From contig DBTW01000117.1 of NCBI GenBank assembly GCA_002307245.1, positions 29,777 through 72,206 on the forward strand: a DNA stretch of 42,430 nucleotides. The letters are read 5' to 3'. Source of the DNA: Spirochaetaceae bacterium UBA1306 (GTDB lineage: Bacteria; Spirochaetota; Spirochaetia; Treponematales; Rectinemataceae). Position 1 is the stretch's first letter, and the number at the start of each line of letters is the position of its first letter. The notes under the pieces were generated by a model. It worked only from the letters and a program-made list of their open reading frames with translations, was not told where the DNA came from and ran no database searches. Made by a program: the position numbers and the translations under genes. Positions 23,918 through 31,612 of the stretch are shown here, one piece after another.

Positions 23918-24725
23918 GGGAGCCTTCCGCCCAGAGCGCGACCGTGCTCCCCTCGAGCTTCGCCACGCGGACCGGGATGCCGTAGGTCGCGCTCAAGTTC
24001 TCGCCGGTCATGATCTCGTCCGTCGGCCCGGACTTCAGCACCCGCCCCTCGCGCATGAGGATCAGGCGGCTCGCGGCGGCGGCGGCGATCTCGGGCTCGT
24101 GCGTCGTGAAGATCACCGTCGTCCCGCGCCGCGCGAGGCCAGACAGGATTCCGAGTACCCGCGACTTGTTCGAGAGGTCGAGGTGCGACATGGGCTCGTC
24201 GAGGAGGAGGACTTCCGTCCCCTGGGCGACCGCGCGGGCGATCGCCGCGAGCTGGCGCTCCCCGCCGCTTAGGCTCGTCACGTCGCGGCCGGCCAAGCCG
24301 GAGAGCCCGACTTCGCCTATGGCCTCGCCCGCGATCCGGAGATCGTCGGGTCCCGGCATCTCGAGGGCCGCGAGGTGGGGGACGCGGCCGAGCGTCACGT
24401 ACTCGAGGACCGAGTACTGGAAGGGGATGCGCTCGCTCTGAGGCACGAGGGCCAAGGACCGTCCGATCTCCCGCCTCGAGTACTCCGAGAGCGGCCGCCC
24501 CTCGAAAAGCACCCTGCCCGAGCTCGGCGCGAGGTAGCCCAGGGCCAGGTGCAACAGGGTGGTCTTGCCCGCCCCGTTCGGACCGAGGATGGCGCTGACC
24601 TCGCCCCCGGGGAAGGAGGCGGATAGGCCGCGCAGGGCCTGGATCCCGCCCCGGCCGTAGGAGAAGCCGGCGTCCTCTATTTCGAGAATATCGCGACCGC
24701 CCCTCCGATCCATCCCGGAGCTCAT
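23907..24725 (-). CDS. ABC transporter ATP-binding protein (FecE/BtuD type)
   Basis: A 272-residue ATPase of the siderophore/cobalamin-type importer class. Walker A is GPNGAGKTTL, the Q-loop lies in LVPQSERIPF, the signature is SLSGGERQLAAIARA, Walker B is VLLLDEPMSHLD, and the switch His is in TTHEPE. It should drive the adjacent permease. The ATG overlaps the permease stop as ATGA. Confidence 0.94.
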   Translation of the reverse strand: MSSGMDRRGGRDILEIEDAGFSYGRGGIQALRGLSASFPGGEVSAILGPNGAGKTTLLHLALGYLAPSSGRVLFEGRPLSEYSRREIGRSLALVPQSERIPFQYSVLEYVTLGRVPHLAALEMPGPDDLRIAGEAIGEVGLSGLAGRDVTSLSGGERQLAAIARAVAQGTEVLLLDEPMSHLDLSNKSRVLGILSGLARRGTTVIFTTHEPEIAAAAASRLILMREGRVLKSGPTDEIMTGENLSATYGIPVRVAKLEGSTVALWAEGSRAR

Positions 24726-25717
24726 TTGGCATCCTTGACGTTGCGCGACGTCAGCATGGCGATGAAGAAGGCCGCCCCGATCAGGGAAGTCAAGATGCCC
24801 AGCGGTATCTCCCCGGCGATGGCCGTGCGCGCTATGTCGTCGCAGATGACGGCGAAGAGCCCGCCTAGGAGGACCGCCGCGGGCAGGGCCCGCCTCGCGT
24901 CGGCGCCGAAGACCCTGCGCGCGAAGTGCGGGACGATGAGCCCGACCCAGCTCACCATGCCCGCCACCGACACTACCGCCGCCGTCGAGGCCACGGCGGC
25001 CGTCAGGAGGACCGCCCGCTCAAGGGCGGGCGCGGCCCCCAGGGAGAAGGCCGTCGCGTCATCGAGGGAGAGAACGTTGAGCCTCCAGCGCATGGCAGTC
25101 ATCGCGGCGAGGCCTGCGATGACGACGGGGGCGATGGCGCGCACGCTGCCCCAGGTGGCGCTCGAAAGCCCGCCCAGCAGCCAGAAGGTGATCTCGGGCA
25201 GCTGGCGCAGGGGATCGGCGAGGTACTTGAGGACGCCGACGCCGGCGGAGAAGAGGGCCGAGACGGCGATGCCCGCGAGCACGAGGCGCAGTACCCAGCC
25301 TCCAAAGCGCGCGCGCCGGGCGAGGAAGTACGAAAGCCCCAGGCCGAGGAAGGCGAAGAGCGCCGCCAGGCCCTGAATCGCGAGGGCCGAGCCGCCCAAG
25401 GCCACGATGCCGAGCGAGGCCCCGAAGGCCGCCCCCTGCGACACGCCCAGGAAGCCCGGCTCCACCAGGGGATTGCCGAAGAGCATCTGGAAGACCATGC
25501 CCGCGGCCGACAGCGACATGCCGAGCATGAGGGCCGCGAGGAGCCGCGGAAGGCGCAGGTTGAGCACGAGGCGCCGGGCCATCTCGTCGCTCGCGAGGCG
25601 GCCCGGCGTCATGAAAACGGTGACCGGGTAGCGCCCTATGAGCAGCGAGAGCGCCGCGGCGGCGACCAGCGCGAGGCCGATCCAGATGAGCGCGCGGCGC
25701 GCCCGCTCGTCGCTCAG
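24722..25717 (-). CDS. ABC transporter permease (FecCD/BtuC family)
   Basis: A 331-residue permease with about ten hydrophobic helices. The family motifs LRLPRLLAALMLGMSLSAAG, GNPLVEPGFLGVSQGAAFG and VGLIVPHFARR are intact. The frame is open another 246 bases upstream, but that overlaps the binding-protein gene and encodes Arg-rich sequence typical of a shadow frame. No ATG, GTG or TTG occurs between the overlap and the first helix. The best start is CTG 25717, whose CTGA overlaps the binding-protein stop just as other junctions in this operon use ATGA or GTGA. An internal ATG would remove helix 1. Confidence 0.88.
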   Translation of the reverse strand: MSDERARRALIWIGLALVAAAALSLLIGRYPVTVFMTPGRLASDEMARRLVLNLRLPRLLAALMLGMSLSAAGMVFQMLFGNPLVEPGFLGVSQGAAFGASLGIVALGGSALAIQGLAALFAFLGLGLSYFLARRARFGGWVLRLVLAGIAVSALFSAGVGVLKYLADPLRQLPEITFWLLGGLSSATWGSVRAIAPVVIAGLAAMTAMRWRLNVLSLDDATAFSLGAAPALERAVLLTAAVASTAAVVSVAGMVSWVGLIVPHFARRVFGADARRALPAAVLLGGLFAVICDDIARTAIAGEIPLGILTSLIGAAFFIAMLTSRNVKDAK

Positions 25718-26811
25718 CGCAGGGCTCCGGCGATAGCGGGCTCGATGATCGACTTGTAGGCCGCGTCGTCGAGGCCGTAGAATTCGCGGTAGAAGGACTT
25801 GGCGTCGGCCGCCATATCGAAGCCGCGGAAGAGCTCCGGATGGAGCTTGGCCGCCAGCCAGTCGAGGCCCAGGACCCAGCGCGGGTCGGGCTGGTCCCAG
25901 CTGTAGTAATCGCCGGCAAAGCCGTAGATCGCGCCCTTCCTCGCCGCCGAGAGCCCCGCCCATTGCGGGTCGGCCTTGAGCTTGGCAACCACGCTCCCGA
26001 GATCGGCGGAATAGGCGATGACGTAGATCTGGTCGGGGTCCCAGGACGCTACCTGCTCTATGCCTACCTTGGTCCAGCCCTGGCCCAGCTGCGCGCCCTC
26101 CCAGGCGGGGCGACCGCCCGCGAGCCTCACCTGCGTCGTCTGCATCCAGCCGAGGGGCGGGACGCTGAAGGAGACCGCGCCGCCCTGCTCGCTGTAGTAG
26201 AGCACCAGAGTCCGCGGCTTCTCCCCGTCCTTCAAGCCCGCGAGCGCCTTGCCGACGCGGTCCGCGCGGGCTTGGAAGGCGGCGATGAGCTCCTTGGCGC
26301 GGGCCTCGTTCTGGAAGAGGACGCCCAGGGTGGCGAGGTCGCGCTCGTATTGCTCCGGCGTCTCGAAGTCGACGTAGACCACCGGCACGCCGAGGGCCTC
26401 CACGGACTTGCCCAGGGTGCCGGCCATGCTCCCTTTGAGCACGATGGCGTCGGGCCTCGCGACGGCGATCTGCTCGGCCCCCGCGTTGTTGTCGAGGGCG
26501 AGCTTGTCCGCGAAGCGCGGGTCGATGGCCTTCGGGAAGTTGAGCTTGCCTTGGGCGGCGTTGCCGATGGCCACGATGCGCGATCCCGCCTCCGGGAAGA
26601 GGTAGATCGCGTCGGCGATCATGAAGAGGGCCTTGCCCGTAACGGCGATGCGCTTGGGCGTTTCCTTGAACGCGACCTTGCGGCCGAGGGCGTCGGTCAG
26701 GACGAAGCCGCCCGTGGGGGCCGCGGGCGCGGCGATGGCGACGGGCGCCGCGGCGGCGAGGAATAGCGCGGCGGAGAGGGAGTAGGCCAAAGAGCGGCGA
26801 GCGATATGCAT
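25714..26811 (-). CDS. ABC transporter substrate-binding protein (FecB/BtuF class)
   Basis: A 365-residue periplasmic binding protein. A signal peptide covers roughly residues 1-28 (LSAALFLAAAAPVAIAAPA). The mature part starts VLTDALGRKVAFKETPKRIAV, typical of class III (helical-hinge) proteins for siderophores, cobalamin, haem or, in MolA-type proteins, molybdate/tungstate. A tail segment YYSWDQPDPRWVLGLDWLA is conserved-looking. Co-transcription with molybdenum hydroxylase accessory genes favours an oxyanion such as molybdate, but this is inference. ATG 26811 has GGAGG 6 bases upstream. Confidence 0.9.
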   Translation of the reverse strand: MHIARRSLAYSLSAALFLAAAAPVAIAAPAAPTGGFVLTDALGRKVAFKETPKRIAVTGKALFMIADAIYLFPEAGSRIVAIGNAAQGKLNFPKAIDPRFADKLALDNNAGAEQIAVARPDAIVLKGSMAGTLGKSVEALGVPVVYVDFETPEQYERDLATLGVLFQNEARAKELIAAFQARADRVGKALAGLKDGEKPRTLVLYYSEQGGAVSFSVPPLGWMQTTQVRLAGGRPAWEGAQLGQGWTKVGIEQVASWDPDQIYVIAYSADLGSVVAKLKADPQWAGLSAARKGAIYGFAGDYYSWDQPDPRWVLGLDWLAAKLHPELFRGFDMAADAKSFYREFYGLDDAAYKSIIEPAIAGALR

Positions 26812-26827
26812 CAAGAACCTCCGTGGA

Positions 26828-27370
26828 CTATTCGGGATCCCGCTGCTCGAGGGCGCAGCGGTCGAGCCAGAGCGCGATGGCCTCGGCCTCGCTGCGCCGG
26901 AAATCGAGGACGAGCCTCCAGTACTCGTCCCCCTCCTCGAGCATCAACGCTTCCATCGCCGCTATCCGCTCGGCGAGGACGGCCTTCTGGTCGCGAACCA
27001 GCTCCACGGCCCCCTCGAGGCCGAGGGCGCGGTAGAAGTAGAGCTTCGCGAGGAATTCGAGCCGTATGTTCCGCACCTGCCGCGAAGGCGCCCGCATCCA
27101 TTCGCGGAAGCGCTTCTTGCCCGCGGCCGTTATGCGATAGACCTTGCGGGCCGGACGGCCCTGCTGCTCCTCGAGCTCCGCGGTGGCGAGGCCCTCGGCC
27201 TCGATGCCATTGAGGTAGGCGTACATATGGCTTTGCCCCAGGCGCCAGACCCGGCCCAGCCGGCGGCTGAACTCCTGGTAGAGTTCGTAGGGGTGGGCCG
27301 GCCCCGACATGAGGAAGCCCAGGACCAGGGGCACGGGCGACACCGCGCCCTCGCGCGCTCCGGTCGGCAT
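26828..27370 (-). CDS. PadR-family transcriptional regulator
   Basis: A 180-residue PadR regulator. The N-terminal winged helix has VPLVLGFLMSGPAHPYELYQEF, SHMYAYLNGIEAEGLA and the wing EQQGRPARKVYRITAAGK. The C-terminal half is a helical dimerisation domain, as in longer PadR proteins. It is first in the operon, 16 bases before the binding-protein start, so it likely autoregulates the importer/selenium genes. ATG 27370 has AAGGTG 9 bases upstream. GTG 27394 and ATG 27388 are alternatives, though they fall within or next to a palindromic operator-like site. Confidence 0.88.
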   Translation of the reverse strand: MPTGAREGAVSPVPLVLGFLMSGPAHPYELYQEFSRRLGRVWRLGQSHMYAYLNGIEAEGLATAELEEQQGRPARKVYRITAAGKKRFREWMRAPSRQVRNIRLEFLAKLYFYRALGLEGAVELVRDQKAVLAERIAAMEALMLEEGDEYWRLVLDFRRSEAEAIALWLDRCALEQRDPE

Positions 27371-27390
27371 ACTTGAAGTCACCTTCATAC

Positions 27391-27441
27391 TCACAATGTG
27401 AATAGCCGTATTTATTATACGCGCGTGCCTATCCCTGTCTA
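27391..27441 (-). promoter_or_regulatory. Promoter and candidate operator of the PadR/ABC/selenium operon
   Basis: On the minus strand TAGACA (27441-27436) and a consensus TATAAT (27419-27414) are 16 bases apart. Downstream, the dyad TCACA-T-TGTGA (27401-27391) lies in the predicted 5' leader. PadR regulators often bind such inverted repeats near their own start. Confidence 0.65.
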
Positions 27442-27481
27442 GCTGGCGCCGGCCTAAGTTCGGGCTATACTCGAAGGCCTC

Positions 27482-27946
27482 ATGAACCCAAGCTTCAGCC
27501 AGGCCCAGGCGGCCTACCTCGTCGTGGCGGCGGTCCTCGCGGCGGCGGCCCTGCTCGCCCTCGGCCTCTTCCTCGGCCTGCGCCTCGGCAGGCGCGCCGG
27601 CCGGATCGAGGCCGAGCGCGGCCTGCCCGGTCGCGTCGCGGCCGAGCGCGAGGACGCGGTGAAGCGATCGCGCGCCGTGCTCGGCGGCCTCGCCTCGGAG
27701 CAGCTCGCGCCCTACCTGCCGGGCTTCCCCTTCGACCCCACCGAGCTGCGCTTTATCGGGAAGCCCGTCGACTTCATCGCCTTCGTCGGCGCGTCGAAGG
27801 GGAGGATCGAGGAAGCGGTCTTCGTGGAAGTCAAGTCGGGGGGCGCGTCGCTCAACTCTGCGGAGCGCAGCCTCCGCGACGCGGTCAAGGAAGGCCGCGT
27901 GCGCTGGGCGGAATACCGGGCGCCGGACGGGAGATCTCGGCCCTGA
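27482..27946 (+). CDS. Holliday junction resolvase-like nuclease with membrane anchor
   Basis: A 154-residue protein. One hydrophobic helix (about residues 11-33) is followed by a basic linker and a restriction-endonuclease-like core. The PD-(D/E)xK elements are visible as KPVDFIAFVG and VFVEVKSGG. This matches the family annotated as endonuclease related to archaeal Holliday junction resolvase. The substrate is unknown, and the membrane helix makes a classical recombination role doubtful. TATACT ends 10 bases before the ATG. It is divergent from the PadR gene and convergent with the next kinase gene. Confidence 0.8.
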   Translation: MNPSFSQAQAAYLVVAAVLAAAALLALGLFLGLRLGRRAGRIEAERGLPGRVAAEREDAVKRSRAVLGGLASEQLAPYLPGFPFDPTELRFIGKPVDFIAFVGASKGRIEEAVFVEVKSGGASLNSAERSLRDAVKEGRVRWAEYRAPDGRSRP

Positions 27947-27959
27947 AGCGATCCCCAGC

Positions 27960-29441
27960 CTAGACCCGGAATTTAATCGTAAATTTCGCCCCAGGCGCGC
28001 GATCTATGGCGAGCGAGCCCCTCATCTGCCGTACAAGCATCTCTATCAGCTGCATCCCGAAGCCCGGCGACTTCCCCGCCGCGGTGGTGTCCGGGAGGCC
28101 GACGCCATTATCGCCGTAGACCATGGTAACCTCGTCTCCGCTTCTCGAGGCCGATATGGTCAAGCGGCATTCGTCGACGCCGGCGAAGGCGTGCTTGATC
28201 GAGTTCGTGATCAGCTCGTTGATCATCAGGCCGATGGACGAGAGCAGGTTCCCGTTGAGGCTGAAGTCCTCGATCAGGACCTCCTTCTCGATCGGCTTGG
28301 GGCCGACATAGACGGCGACGATCTGGTCGATGAGGGGGCTAAGGTATTCCCGGACGCCGAGCTCGCCCTCGACCTTCGACCGGTACAGCTTGTCGTAGAG
28401 CAGTACCATGCTCTGTACCCGTAGCGACGCGCCGTTCAAGGCATTCCGCACCGAGGCGTCCGCTTGCGAATTAGCCTGGAGCGAGAGGAGGCTGTTGATC
28501 ACGGCCAGGTAGTTCTTGACACGGTGATGGGTCTCCTTGAGGAGGAGCTCCTTTTCCTGGAGGAGGGCGGTGATCTTCGCCTCCGTCCTGATGAGCGCCT
28601 CCTCTTCGCGCTTGCGCTCTGTGATGTCGAATTGGATTCCCTGGGTGCCGACGATCTCCCCCGATGAAGAGAAAACCGGGGACTTCTCCACCTGGATATA
28701 TTGGACCGAGCCGTCCGGTTTCGCGTACTGCTCGATCCTCTCGATCGGCCTGCCCGTGCCCATGATCGCCCGGTGGTCGTCGTCCCCTTGGGAAGCCAGC
28801 GTGCGCTGGCCGATCGCCCGTTCGCTGGGCCTTACGGTTTCCAACGTGGACTCGTACTGCGACAGCTCGCCCGGCGTCTTACCGAGGATCTCCTCGGCCT
28901 CGAGGCCCTTGAGCCGGCAGAAGATCGAGTTCACGAAGATATATCTGCCTCCGGCGTCTTTGCGGAAGACGCCCGCCGGCATCTGCTCGACGAAGGAGTG
29001 GTAGAGCGCCTGCGACTCCCGCAGGGTCTGCTCCTTTTCCCTCTCCTGGATCCTCGCCTCGTAGAGGCGGAAGGCCATCTTCACCGACGCGATGAGCACC
29101 GTCTCGCCCGAGTCCTTGACGATGTAGCCATAGGAAGTGATCCCTTCCGTCTTCTCCACGATCTCGCGCTCCATGTGCGATGAGAGGAAGATCAAGGGAA
29201 GATCGCGCTCGGCCAGTATCCTTATGGCCGCCTCAGTGCCGTCGATGCCTTTGCCGAGGTTGATATCCATAAGGACGAGGTCAATTCCCGAATCTTCCGC
29301 CTGGATGGCCTCCAGGGCCGTCTCGCCGCTGGGCGCCGTCATGACCTCGTATCCGTACTTTTCCAGGATCTTTCTCTCGTTCAACGCTATGATCGTCTCG
29401 TCCTCGACGATGAGGATGAGTTTCCGCCTGGTTTCTCCCAT
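27960..29441 (-). CDS. Receiver-PAS-HisKA_2 histidine kinase
   Basis: A 493-residue protein with a receiver domain first (ILIVEDETIIALNERKIL; phospho-acceptor Asp in LVLMDINLGKGIDG; Lys in GYIVKDS). A PAS domain follows at about 140-260 (LYHSFVEQMPAGVFRKDAGG). Next is a HisKA_2 dimerisation domain with the His motif LLKETHHRVKNYLAVINSLL, and HATPase_c with VYGDNGVGLPD near the C-terminus. It is cytoplasmic. A receiver at the N-terminus suggests input from another kinase. ATG 29441 has GGAG 7 bases upstream; the longer frame upstream is low-complexity. No partner gene is adjacent. Confidence 0.9.
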   Translation of the reverse strand: MGETRRKLILIVEDETIIALNERKILEKYGYEVMTAPSGETALEAIQAEDSGIDLVLMDINLGKGIDGTEAAIRILAERDLPLIFLSSHMEREIVEKTEGITSYGYIVKDSGETVLIASVKMAFRLYEARIQEREKEQTLRESQALYHSFVEQMPAGVFRKDAGGRYIFVNSIFCRLKGLEAEEILGKTPGELSQYESTLETVRPSERAIGQRTLASQGDDDHRAIMGTGRPIERIEQYAKPDGSVQYIQVEKSPVFSSSGEIVGTQGIQFDITERKREEEALIRTEAKITALLQEKELLLKETHHRVKNYLAVINSLLSLQANSQADASVRNALNGASLRVQSMVLLYDKLYRSKVEGELGVREYLSPLIDQIVAVYVGPKPIEKEVLIEDFSLNGNLLSSIGLMINELITNSIKHAFAGVDECRLTISASRSGDEVTMVYGDNGVGLPDTTAAGKSPGFGMQLIEMLVRQMRGSLAIDRAPGAKFTIKFRV

Positions 29442-29532
29442 TGCCCGCTCCGTGCGGCTTCGCCTGCCCCTAGGGTCGGTCGCGATCATTCCCGCGGTTT
29501 TAGTATAGCCCGGAAACGAAGGTTGCTCGCGA

Positions 29533-30135
29533 TCATTCCGCCGCGAAGAGCTCCGCGGGGTCAAGGGCGAAGCCCTCGAGGACGAGGGAGGGGATAGGCC
29601 CAAGCGACTTAACCGGATCGCGCAGTTCGGGCTCGCCGAAGAGGCCTTTATCGTTCCTGTCGAAGCGGTTTATCCAAGCGGCATTGGGCTCGATGACCCA
29701 ATACTCGCGGACGCCCATCCTCTGGAATAGATCGAACTTAGCGCTCAAGTCCTTTTTCGCAGTCGAGTGAGAAAGCACTTCGAAGACCACATCGGGCGCG
29801 CCCCTCGCGCCCGCGTAGGTCAGCTTATCGCGGGAGCAGAAGACGACTACGTCGGGCTGTACGACGTTCGTTACGTCCTCGTCCGAAGCCTCGCCGAGCT
29901 CGGGCATGAGCACGTCGAAGGGCGAGACATAGACCTTGCAGGGCTTGTCCTCGAGAAACGCGAAAAGCCGGCCATGGATCACGCCGACTAGAGCTTGATG
30001 CTTGCGACTCGGCGCGCTCATCTGATAGGCGACGCCACCGATGAGTTCCCAGCGGTCGTCCTCCGGCCAGAGTTTGTAGTCGCCGTACGTATACCTTGCA
30101 TCCATAGCGCGAACCGGGTCGGCCATATTGTCCAT
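29533..30135 (-). CDS. Uma2-family (DUF820) endonuclease-like protein
   Basis: A 200-residue protein of the Uma2/DUF820 PD-(D/E)xK family. The motifs YTYGDYKLWPEDDRWELIGGV, VVQPDVVVFC, GAPDVVFEVLSHSTAKKDL and KFDLFQRMGVREYWVIEP are intact, giving the Asp and Glu of the predicted active site. These proteins are abundant in cyanobacteria and some other phyla; their biological role is unclear. Start: TATTAT with an extended TGG lies 6 bases before ATG 30135, suggesting a leaderless mRNA. The alternative ATG 30126 has GGAGG 10 bases upstream. Confidence 0.86.
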   Translation of the reverse strand: MDNMADPVRAMDARYTYGDYKLWPEDDRWELIGGVAYQMSAPSRKHQALVGVIHGRLFAFLEDKPCKVYVSPFDVLMPELGEASDEDVTNVVQPDVVVFCSRDKLTYAGARGAPDVVFEVLSHSTAKKDLSAKFDLFQRMGVREYWVIEPNAAWINRFDRNDKGLFGEPELRDPVKSLGPIPSLVLEGFALDPAELFAAE

Positions 30136-30238
30136 GCCTCCATAATACCAGAGTTCCGCGCATATTCCATACGCACGCGGACGAGCGCGGCGATTGAAGG
30201 CGGGGCGGAATGAGGCGAGGCGCGCTATCATCAGGAGC

Positions 30239-30392
30239 ATGGCGGCGCAAAGCCATGGCGTGAGCCCCTGGGGGCGCTGGTTCGTGGAGGCCCTCGAGGG
30301 CTACGACGAATCGGGCAGGCTAGCGCGGGGCAAGAGTTATGCGAACACGGGGAAGGTGCCCGAACTGGATTTCGCGGGCTGCTCACGGAATC
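30239..30392 (+). pseudogene. SWIM zinc-finger protein, N-terminal remnant cut by an IS
   Basis: About 50 codons match the N-terminus of bacterial SWIM zinc-finger proteins: SPWGRWFVEALEGYDESGRL, then ARGKSYANTGKVPELDF. The reading frame ends a few codons after the IS boundary. The remaining several hundred residues, including the CxCx(n)CxH finger, are not found anywhere in the window. TATCAT lies 7 bases before ATG 30239. The family assignment rests on a short segment. Confidence 0.6.
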
Positions 30393-31170
30393 TGTCAAGA
30401 TAGTTTTCACCACATGGGGAGAGAAAATCATGCGGACTTCGCAAGAGGACGGTAGAACGCCTTAACCGGCAAGGCTTCATAGGTCATGGTCTTCGAACGA
30501 CGCCAGCGAAGGGGATTCCGTAGTTTCGCAGCAGCAATGGTTTGGTTCCGCACCGCATAGATTTGCAGCGCCTCGCCAGATCTTTTCTGCTGTGGGGTGA
30601 CATAGCCGATTCCAGAATGCAGATGTTTCGTATTGTACCAGTTCACGAAGTCGGCGAACCATGACCTGGCGTGCTCGAGGAAAGTGAATACCTTCGGGTA
30701 CCCAACAGTGTATTTCAGGGTCTTGTGCCATGACTCGATGAAGGCATTGTCATTACTGCAGCGTGGCCGGGAATAGCTGCGAACGACCAGGAGGGAGTCA
30801 AGAAAAACAGCCAGGGTGACTCCACGCATGGGGTTGCCGTTGTCCGCATGGACGATATGAGGACATACACCCAAGTCCCGGATGATACGCTCAAAAAGCC
30901 TTCGGGCGTGTTCTTCGGATTCGGTCGTCTCGATAGTCCAACCGACGATGCTTCGGTCGAACAGACCGATGATCGAGTATGCGTAGGTGAAGATCCCCTG
31001 GACCTCGGTCTTTAGCCAGGTTATGTCCCATGACCAGACCTGATTGGAACCCGTTACCTTGACCTTCTGCGGAGCAATGCTTGCCCTTGGCTTCCTGGAT
31101 TCCCGACGGTGGGCAAGAGCGTCGCTTTTCCTCAAGAGTCGGTACAGTGTCGCTGGGGAGGAGGCGTATT
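30393..31170 (-). mobile_element. IS3-family insertion sequence remnant
   Basis: The element retains most of an IS3-family orfB and a probable 3' terminal repeat beginning TGTCAAGATAGTTTTCACCA at 30393 (plus strand), with the expected TG end. On the other side similarity stops abruptly near 31168, where orfB lacks its N-terminal part. orfA and the second terminal repeat are missing. It is therefore a one-sided deletion derivative. Its base composition is less GC-rich than its neighbours. Confidence 0.72.
30428..31168 (-). pseudogene. IS3-family transposase OrfB, N-terminally truncated
   Basis: The rve integrase core is intact with the DDE triad: Asp in WSWDITWLK, Asp in HIVHADNGNPM and Glu in NDNAFIESWHKTLKY. 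The C-terminus has FVNWYNTKHLHSGIGYVTP, typical of IS3 OrfB. The sequence starts within the conserved SPATLYRLLRKS segment, directly after an in-frame TAA (31171-31169), so the N-terminal ~40-60 residues and any start codon are lost. OrfA and its frameshift site are absent. It is most likely inactive. Confidence 0.85.
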
Positions 31171-31210
31171 ATACTCAAGTAGATAGTCTGGTCGTAGGAG
31201 CCGGACTCAA

Positions 31211-31236
31211 ATAGAAAGGCCCCGGCAAACCCGGGG
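31211..31236 (-). terminator. Terminator of the small Cys-protein gene
   Basis: On the minus strand CCCCGG and CCGGGG pair around a 5-base loop (31236-31220), followed by CCTTTCTATTT. It lies 41 bases after the stop of the 75-residue gene. Confidence 0.6.
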
Positions 31237-31277
31237 CGGTTTACAGCACTTATTCAAATGGTCGCGGCACACTAGCG

Positions 31278-31505
31278 CTACGCCTTGGCCGCCTCGATTA
31301 TCCCCTTGACCCTGTCAACCTGCGTGGGATATAGATCGGCCGGGACCTGCTCCTTGCCAAGCGCCGCCTTTATCTGGTGCCGCGCGCATTCGGCATTGTT
31401 GCCGTCCAGGCAATAGCTCTTCTTGTACATCGCCGCGGTGGATGGCTTCTCCTTCATCTTGTCATTGAAAAAAGGGCAGCCCGGAAGACATTCGCATTCC
31501 GCCAT
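31278..31505 (-). CDS. Small Cys-containing protein of unknown function
   Basis: A 75-residue soluble protein with five Cys: a CECLPGC cluster followed by PFFNDKM, then SYCLDGNNAEC. The C-terminal part (VPADLYPTQVDRVKGII) looks helical. The spacing of the Cys suggests a bound metal or Fe-S cluster, but I cannot name the family. AAGGAG lies 8 bases before the ATG; a promoter and a terminator bracket it as a single-gene unit. It is divergent from the PilZ gene. Confidence 0.8.
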   Translation of the reverse strand: MAECECLPGCPFFNDKMKEKPSTAAMYKKSYCLDGNNAECARHQIKAALGKEQVPADLYPTQVDRVKGIIEAAKA

Positions 31506-31526
31506 TTGTTTTTCTCCTTTGGAAAA

Positions 31527-31554
31527 ATTGTAGTAGGACAGGATGCGAATACAA
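31527..31554 (-). promoter_or_regulatory. Promoter of the small Cys-protein gene
   Basis: On the minus strand TTGTAT (31554-31549) and TACAAT (31532-31527) are 16 bases apart, 21 bases before the start codon, in an AT-rich intergenic tract. Confidence 0.5.
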
Positions 31555-31612
31555 AATGATTACACAGTATATAAAGCGAAATATGACGTGATTTCATTTA
31601 CTATATGAAAGC

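Noticed and set aside
25718..25963. N-terminal extension of the ABC permease
   Set aside because: It overlaps the binding-protein gene entirely, is Arg/Pro/Gly-rich as expected from a GC-rich shadow frame, and is absent from the normal ~330-residue permease length.
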